DNA of 64,000 nt from an uncultured Collinsella sp. GTDB taxonomy: Bacteria; Actinomycetota; Coriobacteriia; Coriobacteriales; Coriobacteriaceae. The notes under the pieces are model-generated. The model was not told the origin of the DNA and searched no databases. It saw nothing but the letters and a program-made list of their open reading frames with translations. Below are positions 1-8,651 of the stretch, in pieces (the first letter of the stretch is position 1; each line of letters starts with the position of its first letter). The DNA is taken from positions 1 through 64,000 of the forward strand of contig UREZ01000001.1 in assembly GCA_900547025.1 (NCBI GenBank). The letters run 5' to 3'. The position numbers were made by a program, and so were the translations under genes.

Positions 1-328
1 GGGAGACGGCGAGTTAGCCGGCAGGTCGGCATGTCAATCCTGGTCTAACAGAGCCTTTTTTAATGGCATTAGATTTATTTGCACAACATTTTGCTCAAGA
101 GTAAACATCCTGTAAACAGTCGAAAATTGACCATGAGCTGTAGGTCATTTACCGGGAGAAATACCCTACCAAACTGATGAGAATATCTTTAACTCATCGG
201 TGGTTAGAAGCGTAATGTTCAGACAACGTTATTTTGATTCTCGCGCAGATTTTAGGCATCAACTCGCCCAAATCGCCTGAGGCCACCGCAAAGGTGCCTG
301 TTCCCCTTGTGGTGGCTCTCCCCCGGCG
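1..328. other. Intergenic region without a recognisable gene
   Basis: This stretch lies beyond the 3' end of the HAD phosphatase gene, which reads leftward. It is more AT-rich than the coding DNA around it. I see no convincing coding frame. It holds a small hairpin near 172-200 (TGATGAG paired with CTCATCG) and one copy of the 33-nt hairpin family at 283-315. A gene to the left of the window may end here, but this cannot be judged. Confidence 0.5.
283..315. repeat. 33-nt hairpin repeat, copy 1
   Basis: This is a 33-nt imperfect palindrome with arms CCACCGCAAAGG and CCTTGTGGTGG around a short loop. The same length, loop and arms recur at 1245-1277, 2817-2849 and 17349-17381. This copy is the most diverged, with two changes that weaken pairing. 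It lies just past the HAD gene stop, where it could help end transcription. Confidence 0.75.
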
Positions 329-1150
329 CTACAGCAAATGCTCCTCGATAAAAATCGCGATGCCGTCTTTGTCGTTGCTGGCGGTTACAAAATCGGCGGC
401 GAAGCGGGTGGCATCGCTGCCGTTTGCCATGGCCACACCCACGCCGGCGTCGGCCACCATGCAGGTGTCGTTATCGGCATCGCCAAACACGCAGATGTCC
501 TGGAGCCCCATGTCGTTGAGCTCCGCCACGCGCACAAGGCCGCGCGTCTTGGACACGCGCGGATCCATGAACTCGTAGAGCCGCTGCGTGGTTTGCAGAG
601 CCGCCGCCTTAACGGTGTCGTCGGCAAACGTCGACGCCCGCTCAATCACCCGCGGCATTACCTCGGGCGCCATGGTAAACATCACCTTGGGCTGCGGCTC
701 GCGCAAGAACTCGGCAAAATCGACCACCTGATAGGGCACGCCGTCGACGCGCGACAGGTGCTCGACGCACGCATTGCTCTCGGGCACGTAGAACACGCCG
801 TCTCGGGGGCAGACGGGTGTTGCCGGAAGGTCCGCCATGTGTTTGCAGATGCGCGCGATGGTCTCGCCCGGCAGCGGATAGCTCAGCTCGTTGATATCGT
901 GCGCGCGGTCGATGACCTCGGCACCACCGCAGCCCACCATCACGTCTACCAGGCCTTCGATACCCCAGAGCTCGTACATGGCCTCGGTCGCGTGGGCGTC
1001 GCGCCCGGTGCACAGGCCAAAGAGCACGCCGCGCTCGCGCAGGGCGCGGATCGCCGCCACAGTGCGCGGGGACACCGTGTGCTGGCTCGTGAGCAGCGTG
1101 CCGTCGATATCGCAGAACACGGCTTTGATGTGGCTGAAGGTGGTGTCCAT
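329..1150 (-). CDS. Cof-type HAD-superfamily hydrolase
   Basis: A 273-residue sugar-phosphate or nucleotide phosphatase-like protein of the HAD superfamily, Cof/YkrA-like subfamily. Motif I, DIDGT, is at residues 14-18 and holds the nucleophile Asp14 and the acid/base Asp16. The acidic motif GDADND is near residue 223 and would bind Mg2+. The long segment between them fits the C2 cap of Cof proteins. I chose the ATG at 1150 because AGAAAGG lies just upstream and the protein then begins five residues before the first strand; a longer in-frame extension to 1327 would cross the repeats. It is monocistronic. The physiological substrate cannot be told from sequence. Confidence 0.85.
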   Translation of the reverse strand: MDTTFSHIKAVFCDIDGTLLTSQHTVSPRTVAAIRALRERGVLFGLCTGRDAHATEAMYELWGIEGLVDVMVGCGGAEVIDRAHDINELSYPLPGETIARICKHMADLPATPVCPRDGVFYVPESNACVEHLSRVDGVPYQVVDFAEFLREPQPKVMFTMAPEVMPRVIERASTFADDTVKAAALQTTQRLYEFMDPRVSKTRGLVRVAELNDMGLQDICVFGDADNDTCMVADAGVGVAMANGSDATRFAADFVTASNDKDGIAIFIEEHLL

Positions 1151-1244
1151 GGGGGCCTTTCTGGGTTGTGCAGCGGTGTGGGGTGTATTCGTGAACGGCG
1201 TACATGGTATACCAAGGCGCGGATGCTGCCTGTCAAAGCAAAAA

Positions 1245-1277
1245 CCACCACAAAGGTACCTGGCCCCTTTGTGGTGG
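1245..1277. repeat. 33-nt hairpin repeat, copy 2
   Basis: Perfect 12-bp arms CCACCACAAAGG and CCTTTGTGGTGG enclose a 9-nt loop. It is followed after 18 nt by a copy of the 65-nt hairpin family. The flanks (CAAAGCAAAAA before, GCGACG after) are shared with the copy at 2817-2849, so the repeated unit is longer than the hairpin itself. Confidence 0.85.
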
Positions 1278-1295
1278 TTGCGACGCTTGCGGGCC

Positions 1296-1360
1296 AAACC
1301 ATCACAACATTCGACGTTTTTCGGCAAAATCGCGATTTTTACCGAATGTTGTGATGGTTT
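1296..1360. repeat. 65-nt hairpin repeat, copy 1 (inverted)
   Basis: A perfect 18-bp stem (1296-1313 with 1343-1360) around a 29-nt AT-rich loop. It starts one base past the stop codon of the MFS gene, which reads leftward, so it sits where a terminator would. Compared with copies at 5398-5462 and 6639-6703 the loop is in the opposite orientation. Confidence 0.85.
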
Positions 1361-1361
1361 C

Positions 1362-2642
1362 TTACTGCTTTACGGCACGTTCCAAGTGATTGCGTCCAAA
1401 CAGCAGCAACGCCGCAGGGACCGCCGTCACGACCATGCCCGCCCCCACGAGTGTCCGTTGTACGCCAAATGTCGCCGCCAGCCACGGGGCAATCGCCAGC
1501 GGCGCCACGCCGGCAAACATATTGCCAAAGCCCATGACCGAGTTCACGCGACCAAGCTGCTCGAGCGGAGCCGTCGTTTGCACAATGGTGTTGTGGAGCG
1601 GGTTGACGACACCCCAAGCTATGCCCAGGGCGATCTGGCCGATGAGGGCCACGCCCACGTACGGTGTCCCCACATAGAGCAGACTTCCCAGGCCCACGGA
1701 CATGAGCGCCACGAGCAGTGTTTTAAGGTTGACCAGGTGCGGCGGCAAGCGGAGCGCGAGCACGGCACCCAGCACCGCGCCCACGCCCGAGGCCGACGAG
1801 AGCCAGCCCATCCACTCAACGCCGACATGCAGGACATCGCGATAGAAGAACGACTCGAGCGGGTCGAAGGCTCCATAGCCAAAGTTCGAAAGAAAAATGA
1901 TGCAGAAAAGTAGCGCGAGGACGCTGTTGGTGAAGACTGTCTTGATACTAGCTGCGAAGGTGGCGCGGGCGGACGTGCTGGGGCTGGAGCTTTGTCCCGC
2001 ACGTTCCCCTTCCTCTGCCGAATCGGCATCCGCATGCCCGGCGACATGGCTGGTCTGCGGCCTAAAGCCCCAACCGGCGACGAGCGCCTGCACGGTAAAG
2101 AGCATCATGAGCACAAACACCGCGCGCGACGACGCAGCAGCCGCGACAAAGCCGCCCAGCGTGGGGCCAACGATGATACTCACGTTTGAAAACATGGCGA
2201 TGGCGGAGTTGATGTCTTTGAGCTCGACAGGATCGTCGGTGAGGTAAGCCGGATAGGACGTGGCGATGGGCTGGGCGAACCCCATCACGAAGCCCAGGAG
2301 CACCGCGCCGAGCAGGACGATGCCGGTCGCGCTGCCAAAAACGAGGATCGCCGCGCCGGTTGCCAGCGTGCCCACGATGCTCAGCAAGAAATGACGGCGC
2401 GGGCCCCAGACGTCGAGCGCCGCGCCACCCGCAAAGGATCCCAAGATCACGAATACGTTCATAAAAAGGACGGCCAGCGATGTCGCCACGACCGAGGCAT
2501 CGTCTGCATAGGTGAGCGTTCCGATGACGCCGATAAAGTAGCTGGTCTGAAAACCGGTGTAGATGAGAAAGCGCATCGCCACCAGGCGCTTGGCCTGCAC
2601 GGACAGCGATGATTGAGGCTTTGAGAAAAGAGAAGCGAGCAT
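1362..2642 (-). CDS. MFS transporter
   Basis: A 426-residue major facilitator superfamily membrane protein. Twelve hydrophobic segments can be followed, in two halves separated by a polar loop near the middle that is rich in Ser, Glu and Gly. It resembles the drug-efflux branch of MFS (MefA/Bcr-like DHA families) more than the sugar porters, but the substrate is unknown. The start at 2642 follows AAGGAG at good spacing; an in-frame extension to 2681 lacks such support. The gene stands alone. Its stop abuts the 65-nt hairpin at 1296-1360, which probably serves as its transcription end. Confidence 0.8.
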   Translation of the reverse strand: MLASLFSKPQSSLSVQAKRLVAMRFLIYTGFQTSYFIGVIGTLTYADDASVVATSLAVLFMNVFVILGSFAGGAALDVWGPRRHFLLSIVGTLATGAAILVFGSATGIVLLGAVLLGFVMGFAQPIATSYPAYLTDDPVELKDINSAIAMFSNVSIIVGPTLGGFVAAAASSRAVFVLMMLFTVQALVAGWGFRPQTSHVAGHADADSAEEGERAGQSSSPSTSARATFAASIKTVFTNSVLALLFCIIFLSNFGYGAFDPLESFFYRDVLHVGVEWMGWLSSASGVGAVLGAVLALRLPPHLVNLKTLLVALMSVGLGSLLYVGTPYVGVALIGQIALGIAWGVVNPLHNTIVQTTAPLEQLGRVNSVMGFGNMFAGVAPLAIAPWLAATFGVQRTLVGAGMVVTAVPAALLLFGRNHLERAVKQ

Positions 2643-2816
2643 GGAGACTCCTTGTTTCATACGAATGCGGACGGCGGGCATTCGCCACCGTCTGTCAAAT
2701 CAATCTATCCGCATGAAACATTAAGGACGCATCAAGCCCCTTCTCTCCGTTTTTCGCCCGTCATGAACTACTTGGTAGATTGTAAGGCATGTCCCACACA
2801 TCTACCAAAGCAAAAA

Positions 2817-2849
2817 CCACCACAAAGGTGCCTGGCCCCTTTGTGGTGG
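2817..2849. repeat. 33-nt hairpin repeat, copy 3
   Basis: Perfect 12-bp arms, identical to the copy at 1245-1277 except for one loop base. It lies in the gap between the divergent start of the MFS gene and the 3' end of moaC-mobB, about 20 nt from another hairpin at 2870-2908. Confidence 0.85.
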
Positions 2850-2869
2850 AAGCGACGTTTGCCCAGATA

Positions 2870-2908
2870 AAACCTGCCAAAATAAACCTGTCCCTTTTTG
2901 GCAGGTTT
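2870..2908. repeat. Hairpin at the end of moaC-mobB
   Basis: A 13-bp perfect stem (2870-2882 with 2896-2908) whose right arm touches the stop codon of moaC-mobB. In the direction of that gene the second arm ends in an A/T-rich run, so it may act as a terminator. Read on the minus strand, the sequence closely resembles 35204-35255 near the feoB end, including the flank TTTTATCTG, so it belongs to a dispersed repeat. Confidence 0.7.
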
Positions 2909-4206
2909 TAGGCCAGATGGTCCTGAATCAGATCGCAGATGGCTCGGGCGTCGTTGATGTTGATGGCTCGGGTCGCAAAGCCGGCGTCGAAGGCCTGACG
3001 CGCCAGGGCTTCGTTGCAGGCAAGGGCCAGCGTGTGACCGTCGACCAGGTCGAGCGAGCTCTTGCCGCGCAGACGGTCGACACCGGAGCGCGCGACGACG
3101 ATGTTGTCGAAGCCCTCGGTCTTGTAGCCCTCGATGATCACCACGTCGACATCGTTGTAGCGCGACAACAGCTCGCGCGCGGGCATCTCGTCCTCCTCGC
3201 GCGTGTCGGCGTACTCCGCCCAGCGCGTGGCGCAGATAAGGCCCACGTGCTTGGATCCGGCCTGGTGATGGCGCCACGTATCCTTAGCGGGCACATCGAT
3301 ATCAAAGCCGTGATGCCCATGATGCTTGAGCGAACCCACGCGCAGGCCGCGGCGGGTGAGCTCGGCGATAACCTTCTCGACAAGCGTGGTCTTGCCCGAG
3401 TTCTGGTAGCCGATAAACGCGATCGCGGGGACGGCCGGAGCTGGAACTGCGGGCGCGACGGCAGCGGACGCGCTCGCGAGGGCGGCACCGTCAGCAGCCA
3501 CGGACTCAACAGCAGCGGCCTGACGCTCTGCACGATCCCACACGCCCGAGCGGCCACCTTCCTTGTGCAGCAGGCGAACGTCGACGATCTCCATACCGCG
3601 ATCGACGGCCTTGCACATGTCATAGATCGTTAGGCACGCGGCACTCGCGCCGGTCAGGGCCTCCATCTCGATACCCGTCTTGCCCGTCACGCCGGCCGTA
3701 ACCAGCACGTGAAAGCCAACCTGCCCGTCCGCGCGCGCCGGCGCCCAGCCCTCGGGCACGTCCTCGGCCGGCGTCCCCGCCGGAGCGATGGGCGCAATGT
3801 CGCACTTGCTCTTGGTAATGAGCAACGGATGGCACATGGGAATGATGTCGCTCGTACGCTTGATGGCCATAATGCCCGCCACACGCGCGCAGGCAAGCAC
3901 GTCGCCCTTTTTGGCGCGGTCCTGCAGCACCATAGCCTGCGTCTCGGGATGCATGAGGATGGTGCCCTCGGCGATGGCAATGCGATGGGTCTCGGCCTTG
4001 TCGGACACGTCGACCATGCGCACCTCGCCCTTGGCGTCCACGTGCGTCAGCTCGTCGCGACGGGCGTCACGGGCGGGCTCGGTGGCAGCGCTGGCAGACG
4101 GCTGCGTGCCTGCAACGGCATCGCTGGCCGCGGCTGAAGCTTTATGGGCAGACATCGCGGCCCTGCGAGCGGCCTTGGTGGCATCGGCGTACCTGCTCTT
4201 GGCCAT
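2908..4206 (-). CDS. moaC: Fused MoaC-MobB molybdenum cofactor protein
   Basis: A 432-residue fusion. Residues roughly 60-215 are MoaC, cyclic pyranopterin monophosphate synthase, which completes the step begun by MoaA; MCHPLLITK and the EMEALTGAS segment are typical. An Ala/Pro-rich linker follows. Residues roughly 272-432 are MobB, a GTP-binding protein that assists guanylylation of molybdopterin, with Walker A GYQNSGKTT and the acidic EGYK segment. The first 60 residues are Ala-rich and low in complexity. The ATG at 4206 follows GGAGG at 8 nt. The moaA stop lies only 4 nt before this start, so the two genes are one operon. Confidence 0.88.
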   Translation of the reverse strand: MAKSRYADATKAARRAAMSAHKASAAASDAVAGTQPSASAATEPARDARRDELTHVDAKGEVRMVDVSDKAETHRIAIAEGTILMHPETQAMVLQDRAKKGDVLACARVAGIMAIKRTSDIIPMCHPLLITKSKCDIAPIAPAGTPAEDVPEGWAPARADGQVGFHVLVTAGVTGKTGIEMEALTGASAACLTIYDMCKAVDRGMEIVDVRLLHKEGGRSGVWDRAERQAAAVESVAADGAALASASAAVAPAVPAPAVPAIAFIGYQNSGKTTLVEKVIAELTRRGLRVGSLKHHGHHGFDIDVPAKDTWRHHQAGSKHVGLICATRWAEYADTREEDEMPARELLSRYNDVDVVIIEGYKTEGFDNIVVARSGVDRLRGKSSLDLVDGHTLALACNEALARQAFDAGFATRAININDARAICDLIQDHLA

Positions 4207-4210
4207 ATGA

Positions 4211-5266
4211 TCATCCTCCGATTTGGGACATAAATCGTTGCGTGCCCTCAATTATCGCGTGTTCCTGCGGTTTGTGGGCCACGGCATCGCGCCAAATCGA
4301 AAGTACCTGCATATCATCACCACGGCGCAGGGCGTCGCGCACCGAATACTCGGCATCGCTGAACAGGCACGGACGCACGTTGCCATCAGCCGTCAGGCGC
4401 AAACGGTTGCAATTCGCGCAAAAATGGTTGGACATGGCGCTAATAAAGCCGACCGTTCCCGCCGCACCCGGAAAGTGCCAATAGCGCGCAGGGCCCGCGC
4501 CGGCAGGGGCGTCGTTGATATCGAGCGGTTCAAGCTCGCCCAGCCCCGTCGCGGCGGCCCCGGCATTGATACGCGCCCGCAGCTCGTCGCTCGGCACGGT
4601 GTCACTCGCGTCCCACAACTCGGGATTGAGCGCGGGCGCGTGAGGGTCCACGGCGCAATGCGAGCTCGTGTGCTCGTCACCGATGGGCATGTATTCGATA
4701 AAGCGCAGGTGGATGGGGCGGTCGACGGTCAGCCGTGCGAGGGCCGCCACATCCTGGTTGAGTCGGCGCACCACAACGCAGTTGACCTTAACGGGCTCAA
4801 AGCCCCAAGTCAGCGCCGCGTCGATGCCAGCCATGGTCTGCTCGAGCCGACCCAGGCGCGTGATCTTTCCAAAGAGCGTAGGGTCGAGCGTGTCGAGCGA
4901 AATGTTGACGCGGTTAAGACCGGCATCTTTGAGCTGCGGCGCCAGCTTGGGCAGCAGGGCGCCGTTGGTGGTGAGCGAGATGTCCTCGATCTGCGGAATC
5001 GCGCGGATGTCGCGAATAAGCGGAATAATACGGCGGCTGACCAGCGGCTCGCCGCCCGTCAGGCGCACGCGGCGAATGCCCTCCCCCGCCACCAAGCGCA
5101 CAAAGCGGGCGATTTCCTCGGCACTGAGTAGCTCGTCGTGTGCACGGGGCGCCACGCCATCGGCCGGCATGCAATAGATGCAGCGGAAATTGCACTTGTC
5201 GGTGACGGCAATGCGCAGGTAGTTGATATCGCGGCCAAAACCGTCATGTTGCGTGCGCTCGTCCAC
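4211..5266 (-). CDS. moaA: GTP 3',8-cyclase MoaA
   Basis: A 351-residue radical SAM enzyme that starts molybdenum cofactor synthesis by cyclising GTP. Cys25, Cys29 and Cys32 form the CxxxCxxC site for the SAM-binding 4Fe-4S cluster. A second cluster is bound by the C-terminal motif CANC plus a Cys near PCLF. The start is GTG at 5266, preceded by GGGGAGG at good spacing. It is the first gene of a two-gene operon with moaC-mobB. Other cofactor genes (moaB/mogA, moeA, moaE, moaD) are not in the window. Confidence 0.93.
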   Translation of the reverse strand: MDERTQHDGFGRDINYLRIAVTDKCNFRCIYCMPADGVAPRAHDELLSAEEIARFVRLVAGEGIRRVRLTGGEPLVSRRIIPLIRDIRAIPQIEDISLTTNGALLPKLAPQLKDAGLNRVNISLDTLDPTLFGKITRLGRLEQTMAGIDAALTWGFEPVKVNCVVVRRLNQDVAALARLTVDRPIHLRFIEYMPIGDEHTSSHCAVDPHAPALNPELWDASDTVPSDELRARINAGAAATGLGELEPLDINDAPAGAGPARYWHFPGAAGTVGFISAMSNHFCANCNRLRLTADGNVRPCLFSDAEYSVRDALRRGDDMQVLSIWRDAVAHKPQEHAIIEGTQRFMSQIGG

Positions 5267-5397
5267 GCAATCCTCCCCTCGCGCAGGCCATTATTCTTCA
5301 GGGAATATAGTACCGCACACGGGAACCGGGTCGACATGCGTACGACAGGACAGGCCATTCGAGCAAGAAGGGCTTCCCGAGCCCATCCTCAGCATTC

Positions 5398-5462
5398 AAA
5401 CCGTCCCAACATTCGATGCTTTTCCCGATATTGGCAAAAAACGTCGAATGTTGGGACGGTTT
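5398..5462. repeat. 65-nt hairpin repeat, copy 2
   Basis: A perfect 19-bp stem (5398-5416 with 5444-5462) around a 27-nt loop. It lies downstream of the nuclease-like gene and upstream of moaA. Two base pairs differ from copy 3 at 6639-6703, and each change is matched on the other arm. Confidence 0.88.
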
Positions 5463-5499
5463 AGGTGTCCGTAGAGCTCGGAAGACGAGCCAGACGCCC

Positions 5500-6537
5500 C
5501 TAGAGGCCGCCGCTCCAGTGGCGAATCACGAATTCTCGCAGGTCGTTCTGACGTTTCTGGAACGCTTCGCTTCGGTCGCACTTGAGGCCCATAGCGAGCG
5601 CGATGGCATTCATCGCCCGGTGCAATTGCAGCTGGTGGGCAAACTGAGTCCCGGTGAGGACGATCATCCTAAAGCCCAGCGCGCTCAGCACGGTCATACG
5701 CTCCGCGTCCGACGCGCTGCGCTGTTTATCAAGATGGTTCGAGCCGTTGTATTCAATCCCCGTACCGCTCGCAGGCGCATATACGTCGATCTCGAAATAC
5801 CCGGCCTTTGCGAGATACTTGAACTCGTTGGGAACATCGACCCGATGGTTGAGCTCAACCCTGGTGTACCCGAGCCCGCCCTGGGAACGTTTCGCGACGA
5901 CCATGATTGCGGTGGCCGTCTCCATGGGCGACCGCGCACCATCGTGCACGCGCTTGAGCACGGCGACCGCACGCTTAGCCCCCTGACGAGATCGGTTCTC
6001 ATCGCAATAAGCGATCAAGTCGGCAACGGTATACCTCTGCCCCATCTCGATATAACCGCCTGACGACAAATGATTCAAATGGTATCGGGCGCAGATTTCA
6101 TACCCATATTCCAGCTGCTGGGGCTCACTCATCCACGAGCCCGCCTGGACAAAACACATGGCCTCGTCAACCACCAAGAGACCCTCTGCTACCTCGATAA
6201 GATGGTCCGAAGGAATGGGCACCCCAAACACATGTCGTCGGAGACCCGCCGGCCGAGAGCGTTCAAAATCGAAGCTGACCAGCGTGTCAATACGATCGAG
6301 CTCCTCATGCGGGATGCCAAGTGAGGCCAGATAGTCGGCAACGATCTCGACCGCTGCAGATATTCTCAGCCCCTTGGCATCTAACCCCAGTTTGGGCAGG
6401 TCCGCGGTCGACTGCGCCTCGTTGGAAATCGAGTCCTCATCGTATAGGCTGCTTGCTCGCGAGGGCGGCTCGGACGGGCGCGCCACGTTGTGGTACAGCC
6501 AGGCAGTCTTATGGGACAGGACGATCGGCAGGTCCAT
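5500..6537 (-). CDS. Nuclease-like protein with DUF559-type C-terminus
   Basis: A 345-residue protein of uncertain function. The C-terminal third contains GIEYNGSNH, then a spaced Asp/Arg helix, then ALGFRMIVLTGTQF. This pattern recalls the DUF559/very-short-patch-repair fold of PD-(D/E)xK nucleases, with Glu and the Asn/Gly turn in place. The N-terminus (PIVLSHKTAWLYH) recalls the start of AbiEi-like proteins often joined to such domains. The ATG at 6537 follows GGAGGG. It is a single gene with no partner and is bracketed by copies of the 65-nt hairpin at 5398 and 6639. Its codon use does not look foreign. A role in defence or in repeat handling is possible but not shown. Confidence 0.6.
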   Translation of the reverse strand: MDLPIVLSHKTAWLYHNVARPSEPPSRASSLYDEDSISNEAQSTADLPKLGLDAKGLRISAAVEIVADYLASLGIPHEELDRIDTLVSFDFERSRPAGLRRHVFGVPIPSDHLIEVAEGLLVVDEAMCFVQAGSWMSEPQQLEYGYEICARYHLNHLSSGGYIEMGQRYTVADLIAYCDENRSRQGAKRAVAVLKRVHDGARSPMETATAIMVVAKRSQGGLGYTRVELNHRVDVPNEFKYLAKAGYFEIDVYAPASGTGIEYNGSNHLDKQRSASDAERMTVLSALGFRMIVLTGTQFAHQLQLHRAMNAIALAMGLKCDRSEAFQKRQNDLREFVIRHWSGGL

Positions 6538-6638
6538 GAGCCCTCCAATGGAGTCGGATAACCAACCTTATTCCCCTGCCCACGGGTCCGCACACCTTCG
6601 CGCGCAAGAAAGCGAATCCACCCGGTCGAGCGGCAGAA

Positions 6639-6703
6639 AAACCATCACAACATTCGATGCTTTTCCCGTTTTTGGCAAAAAACGTCGAATGTTGTGATGG
6701 TTT
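6639..6703. repeat. 65-nt hairpin repeat, copy 3
   Basis: A perfect 19-bp stem (6639-6657 with 6685-6703) around a 27-nt loop, in the same orientation as the copy at 5398. It lies between the stop of the second ABC exporter gene and the start of the nuclease-like gene, so it may end the exporter transcript. Confidence 0.88.
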
Positions 6704-6752
6704 GAGGCGAGGTGAGGGGCACGGAGGGGTCAAAGCATCGTGCTCGAACGGG

Positions 6753-8651
6753 TTAATCCAGCTCTTTTAAGCCATGTGCCAGCTGCCAGTACTCGCCGTG
6801 CTGGGCGAGCAGCTCTTCGTGCGTGCCGCGCTCGATGATGCGGCCGTGTTCGAGGACCATGATGGCGTCGGCGTCGCGGACGGTGGACAGGCGGTGCGCA
6901 ATCATAAACGTGGTGCGTCCGCGCATGATGCGGTCCATACCGCGCTCGATGAGCTTTTCGGTACGCGTGTCAATGGAGCTCGTGGCCTCGTCCAGGATGA
7001 GCACCGGCGGGTCGGCAACGGCCACGCGCGCGATGGCGAGCAGCTGACGCTGGCCCTGCGACAGGTTGGCGCCATCGGCGGTCACGAGCGTGTCATAGCC
7101 CTGAGGCAGGCGGCGGATAAACGAGTCGGCGCAGGCTGCCTCAGCAGCGGCGCGCACCTCCTCGTCGGTCGCGTCGAGCTTGCCAAAGCGGATGTTCTGC
7201 GCAATGGTGCCGCTAAACAGGTGCGTGTCCTGCAGCACAATGCCGAGCGATCCGCGCAGGCTGGCCTTGGCAATGTGCTTGACGTCGATGCCGTCGTACG
7301 TGATCTCGCCGTCATCGACCTCGTAGAAGCGGTTGATGAGGTTGGTGATGGTCGTCTTTCCGGCGCCCGTCGAGCCCACAAACGCGATCTTTTGCCCCGG
7401 CTTGGCAAACAGGTTGAGATCCGTGAGCACACGGGTGCCCGGCACGTAGGAAAAGTCCACGGCGTGGAAGCGCACGTCGCCGGCAAGCGGAACCAAGCCG
7501 CACGTGAGCTCGGTGCCGTCGGCAGCCACCGCGCGGCCCGACTCATCAACGGCTGCCACGTCATGCAGATGCCCGTAGACGCCCACGCCCTGGCCCTCGG
7601 GAATCTTCCACGCCCACGCGGCGTCGCCCGTCTGCACCAGCTCCACGCAGCCCTCGTCCACCTCGGGCTTAAGGTCCATAGCCGCAAACAGGCGCTCGGC
7701 ACCGGCCAACGCGTTGAGCAAGAAGTTGCCGAGCTGCGTAAACTGGTTGATGGGCATGGCGGCTTGGCGCACAAAGACCAGGTAGCTTGCAAGCGCGCCC
7801 ACGTCGGCCAGGCCGTTGATGCAGAGCATGCCGCCCGCCACGGCGACGATGGCATAGTTGACGTAGCCAATCACGACGGTCATGGGCACCATGGAGTTGG
7901 CATAGCTCACGGCGGCGGTGCCGGTGCGGCGAAGCTCATCGTTGCGGCAGGTGAAGCCGGCGACATTCGCTGCCTCGCGATTAAAGACCTTGATGACCTT
8001 TTGGCCCGAGACCATCTCTTCGATATATCCGTCCAGGTCGCCAAGCGATGCCTGCTGGGCGGCAAAGAAACGCTTAGAGCGCGCACCCGAGTAGCGCGCA
8101 TACAGCACAATGGCCGCATCGCACACGAGCGTGATAATCGTGAGCTGCCAGTTAAGGATGATGAGCATGGCCGTGGTGCCCACAACCTGAATGGCGGCCT
8201 GAATCACGTTGGCAAAGCTGTTGTTGAGCGCCTCGGAGACAGTGTCGACGTCGTTGGTGAAAAAGCTCATGATGTCGCCCGAGCGCGTGCTGTCAAAATA
8301 ACTGAGCGGCAGCGTCTGGATGTGCGCGAACAGGTCGCGGCGAATATCGGACACCACGCGTTGGGCCGCGCGCACCATAATCTGAGAGTAGCCCAGGGCC
8401 GAGAGTACGCCCGCGGCGTAGATGATCGCCGTCAGGATGACCTGCTTGGTAAGCAGTTCCTCCCCGCCCGTGGCCAAACCGTTAACGATGGGACGCACCA
8501 TGTAGGTGCCGACGAGGCTCGCGATGGCGGCGACGGAGGCGAGCACGCCCACCGCGAGCAACGAGAACTTGGCATGCCCCATGTAGGAGAGCAAGCGGCG
8601 CACAGTGCGCTTGAGGTCGGCCGGGCGTGCTTGGGCTGCGGTCTTAGGCAT
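6753..8651 (-). CDS. ABC exporter, second subunit (TMD-NBD)
   Basis: A 632-residue half-transporter with six N-terminal membrane helices and a C-terminal ATPase domain. It shows Walker A GSTGAGKTT, the signature LSQGQRQ, Walker B VLILDEATSS and the switch His in AHRLS. About 70 residues of extra sequence (near the end of the membrane domain, rich in Val, Gly and Asp) separate the two domains. The ATG at 8651 overlaps the end of the upstream exporter gene by 8 bp, so the two are translationally coupled and should form a heterodimer. Related pairs (BmrCD, LmrCD) export drugs or lipids. The substrate is unknown. Confidence 0.9.
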   Translation of the reverse strand: MPKTAAQARPADLKRTVRRLLSYMGHAKFSLLAVGVLASVAAIASLVGTYMVRPIVNGLATGGEELLTKQVILTAIIYAAGVLSALGYSQIMVRAAQRVVSDIRRDLFAHIQTLPLSYFDSTRSGDIMSFFTNDVDTVSEALNNSFANVIQAAIQVVGTTAMLIILNWQLTIITLVCDAAIVLYARYSGARSKRFFAAQQASLGDLDGYIEEMVSGQKVIKVFNREAANVAGFTCRNDELRRTGTAAVSYANSMVPMTVVIGYVNYAIVAVAGGMLCINGLADVGALASYLVFVRQAAMPINQFTQLGNFLLNALAGAERLFAAMDLKPEVDEGCVELVQTGDAAWAWKIPEGQGVGVYGHLHDVAAVDESGRAVAADGTELTCGLVPLAGDVRFHAVDFSYVPGTRVLTDLNLFAKPGQKIAFVGSTGAGKTTITNLINRFYEVDDGEITYDGIDVKHIAKASLRGSLGIVLQDTHLFSGTIAQNIRFGKLDATDEEVRAAAEAACADSFIRRLPQGYDTLVTADGANLSQGQRQLLAIARVAVADPPVLILDEATSSIDTRTEKLIERGMDRIMRGRTTFMIAHRLSTVRDADAIMVLEHGRIIERGTHEELLAQHGEYWQLAHGLKELD

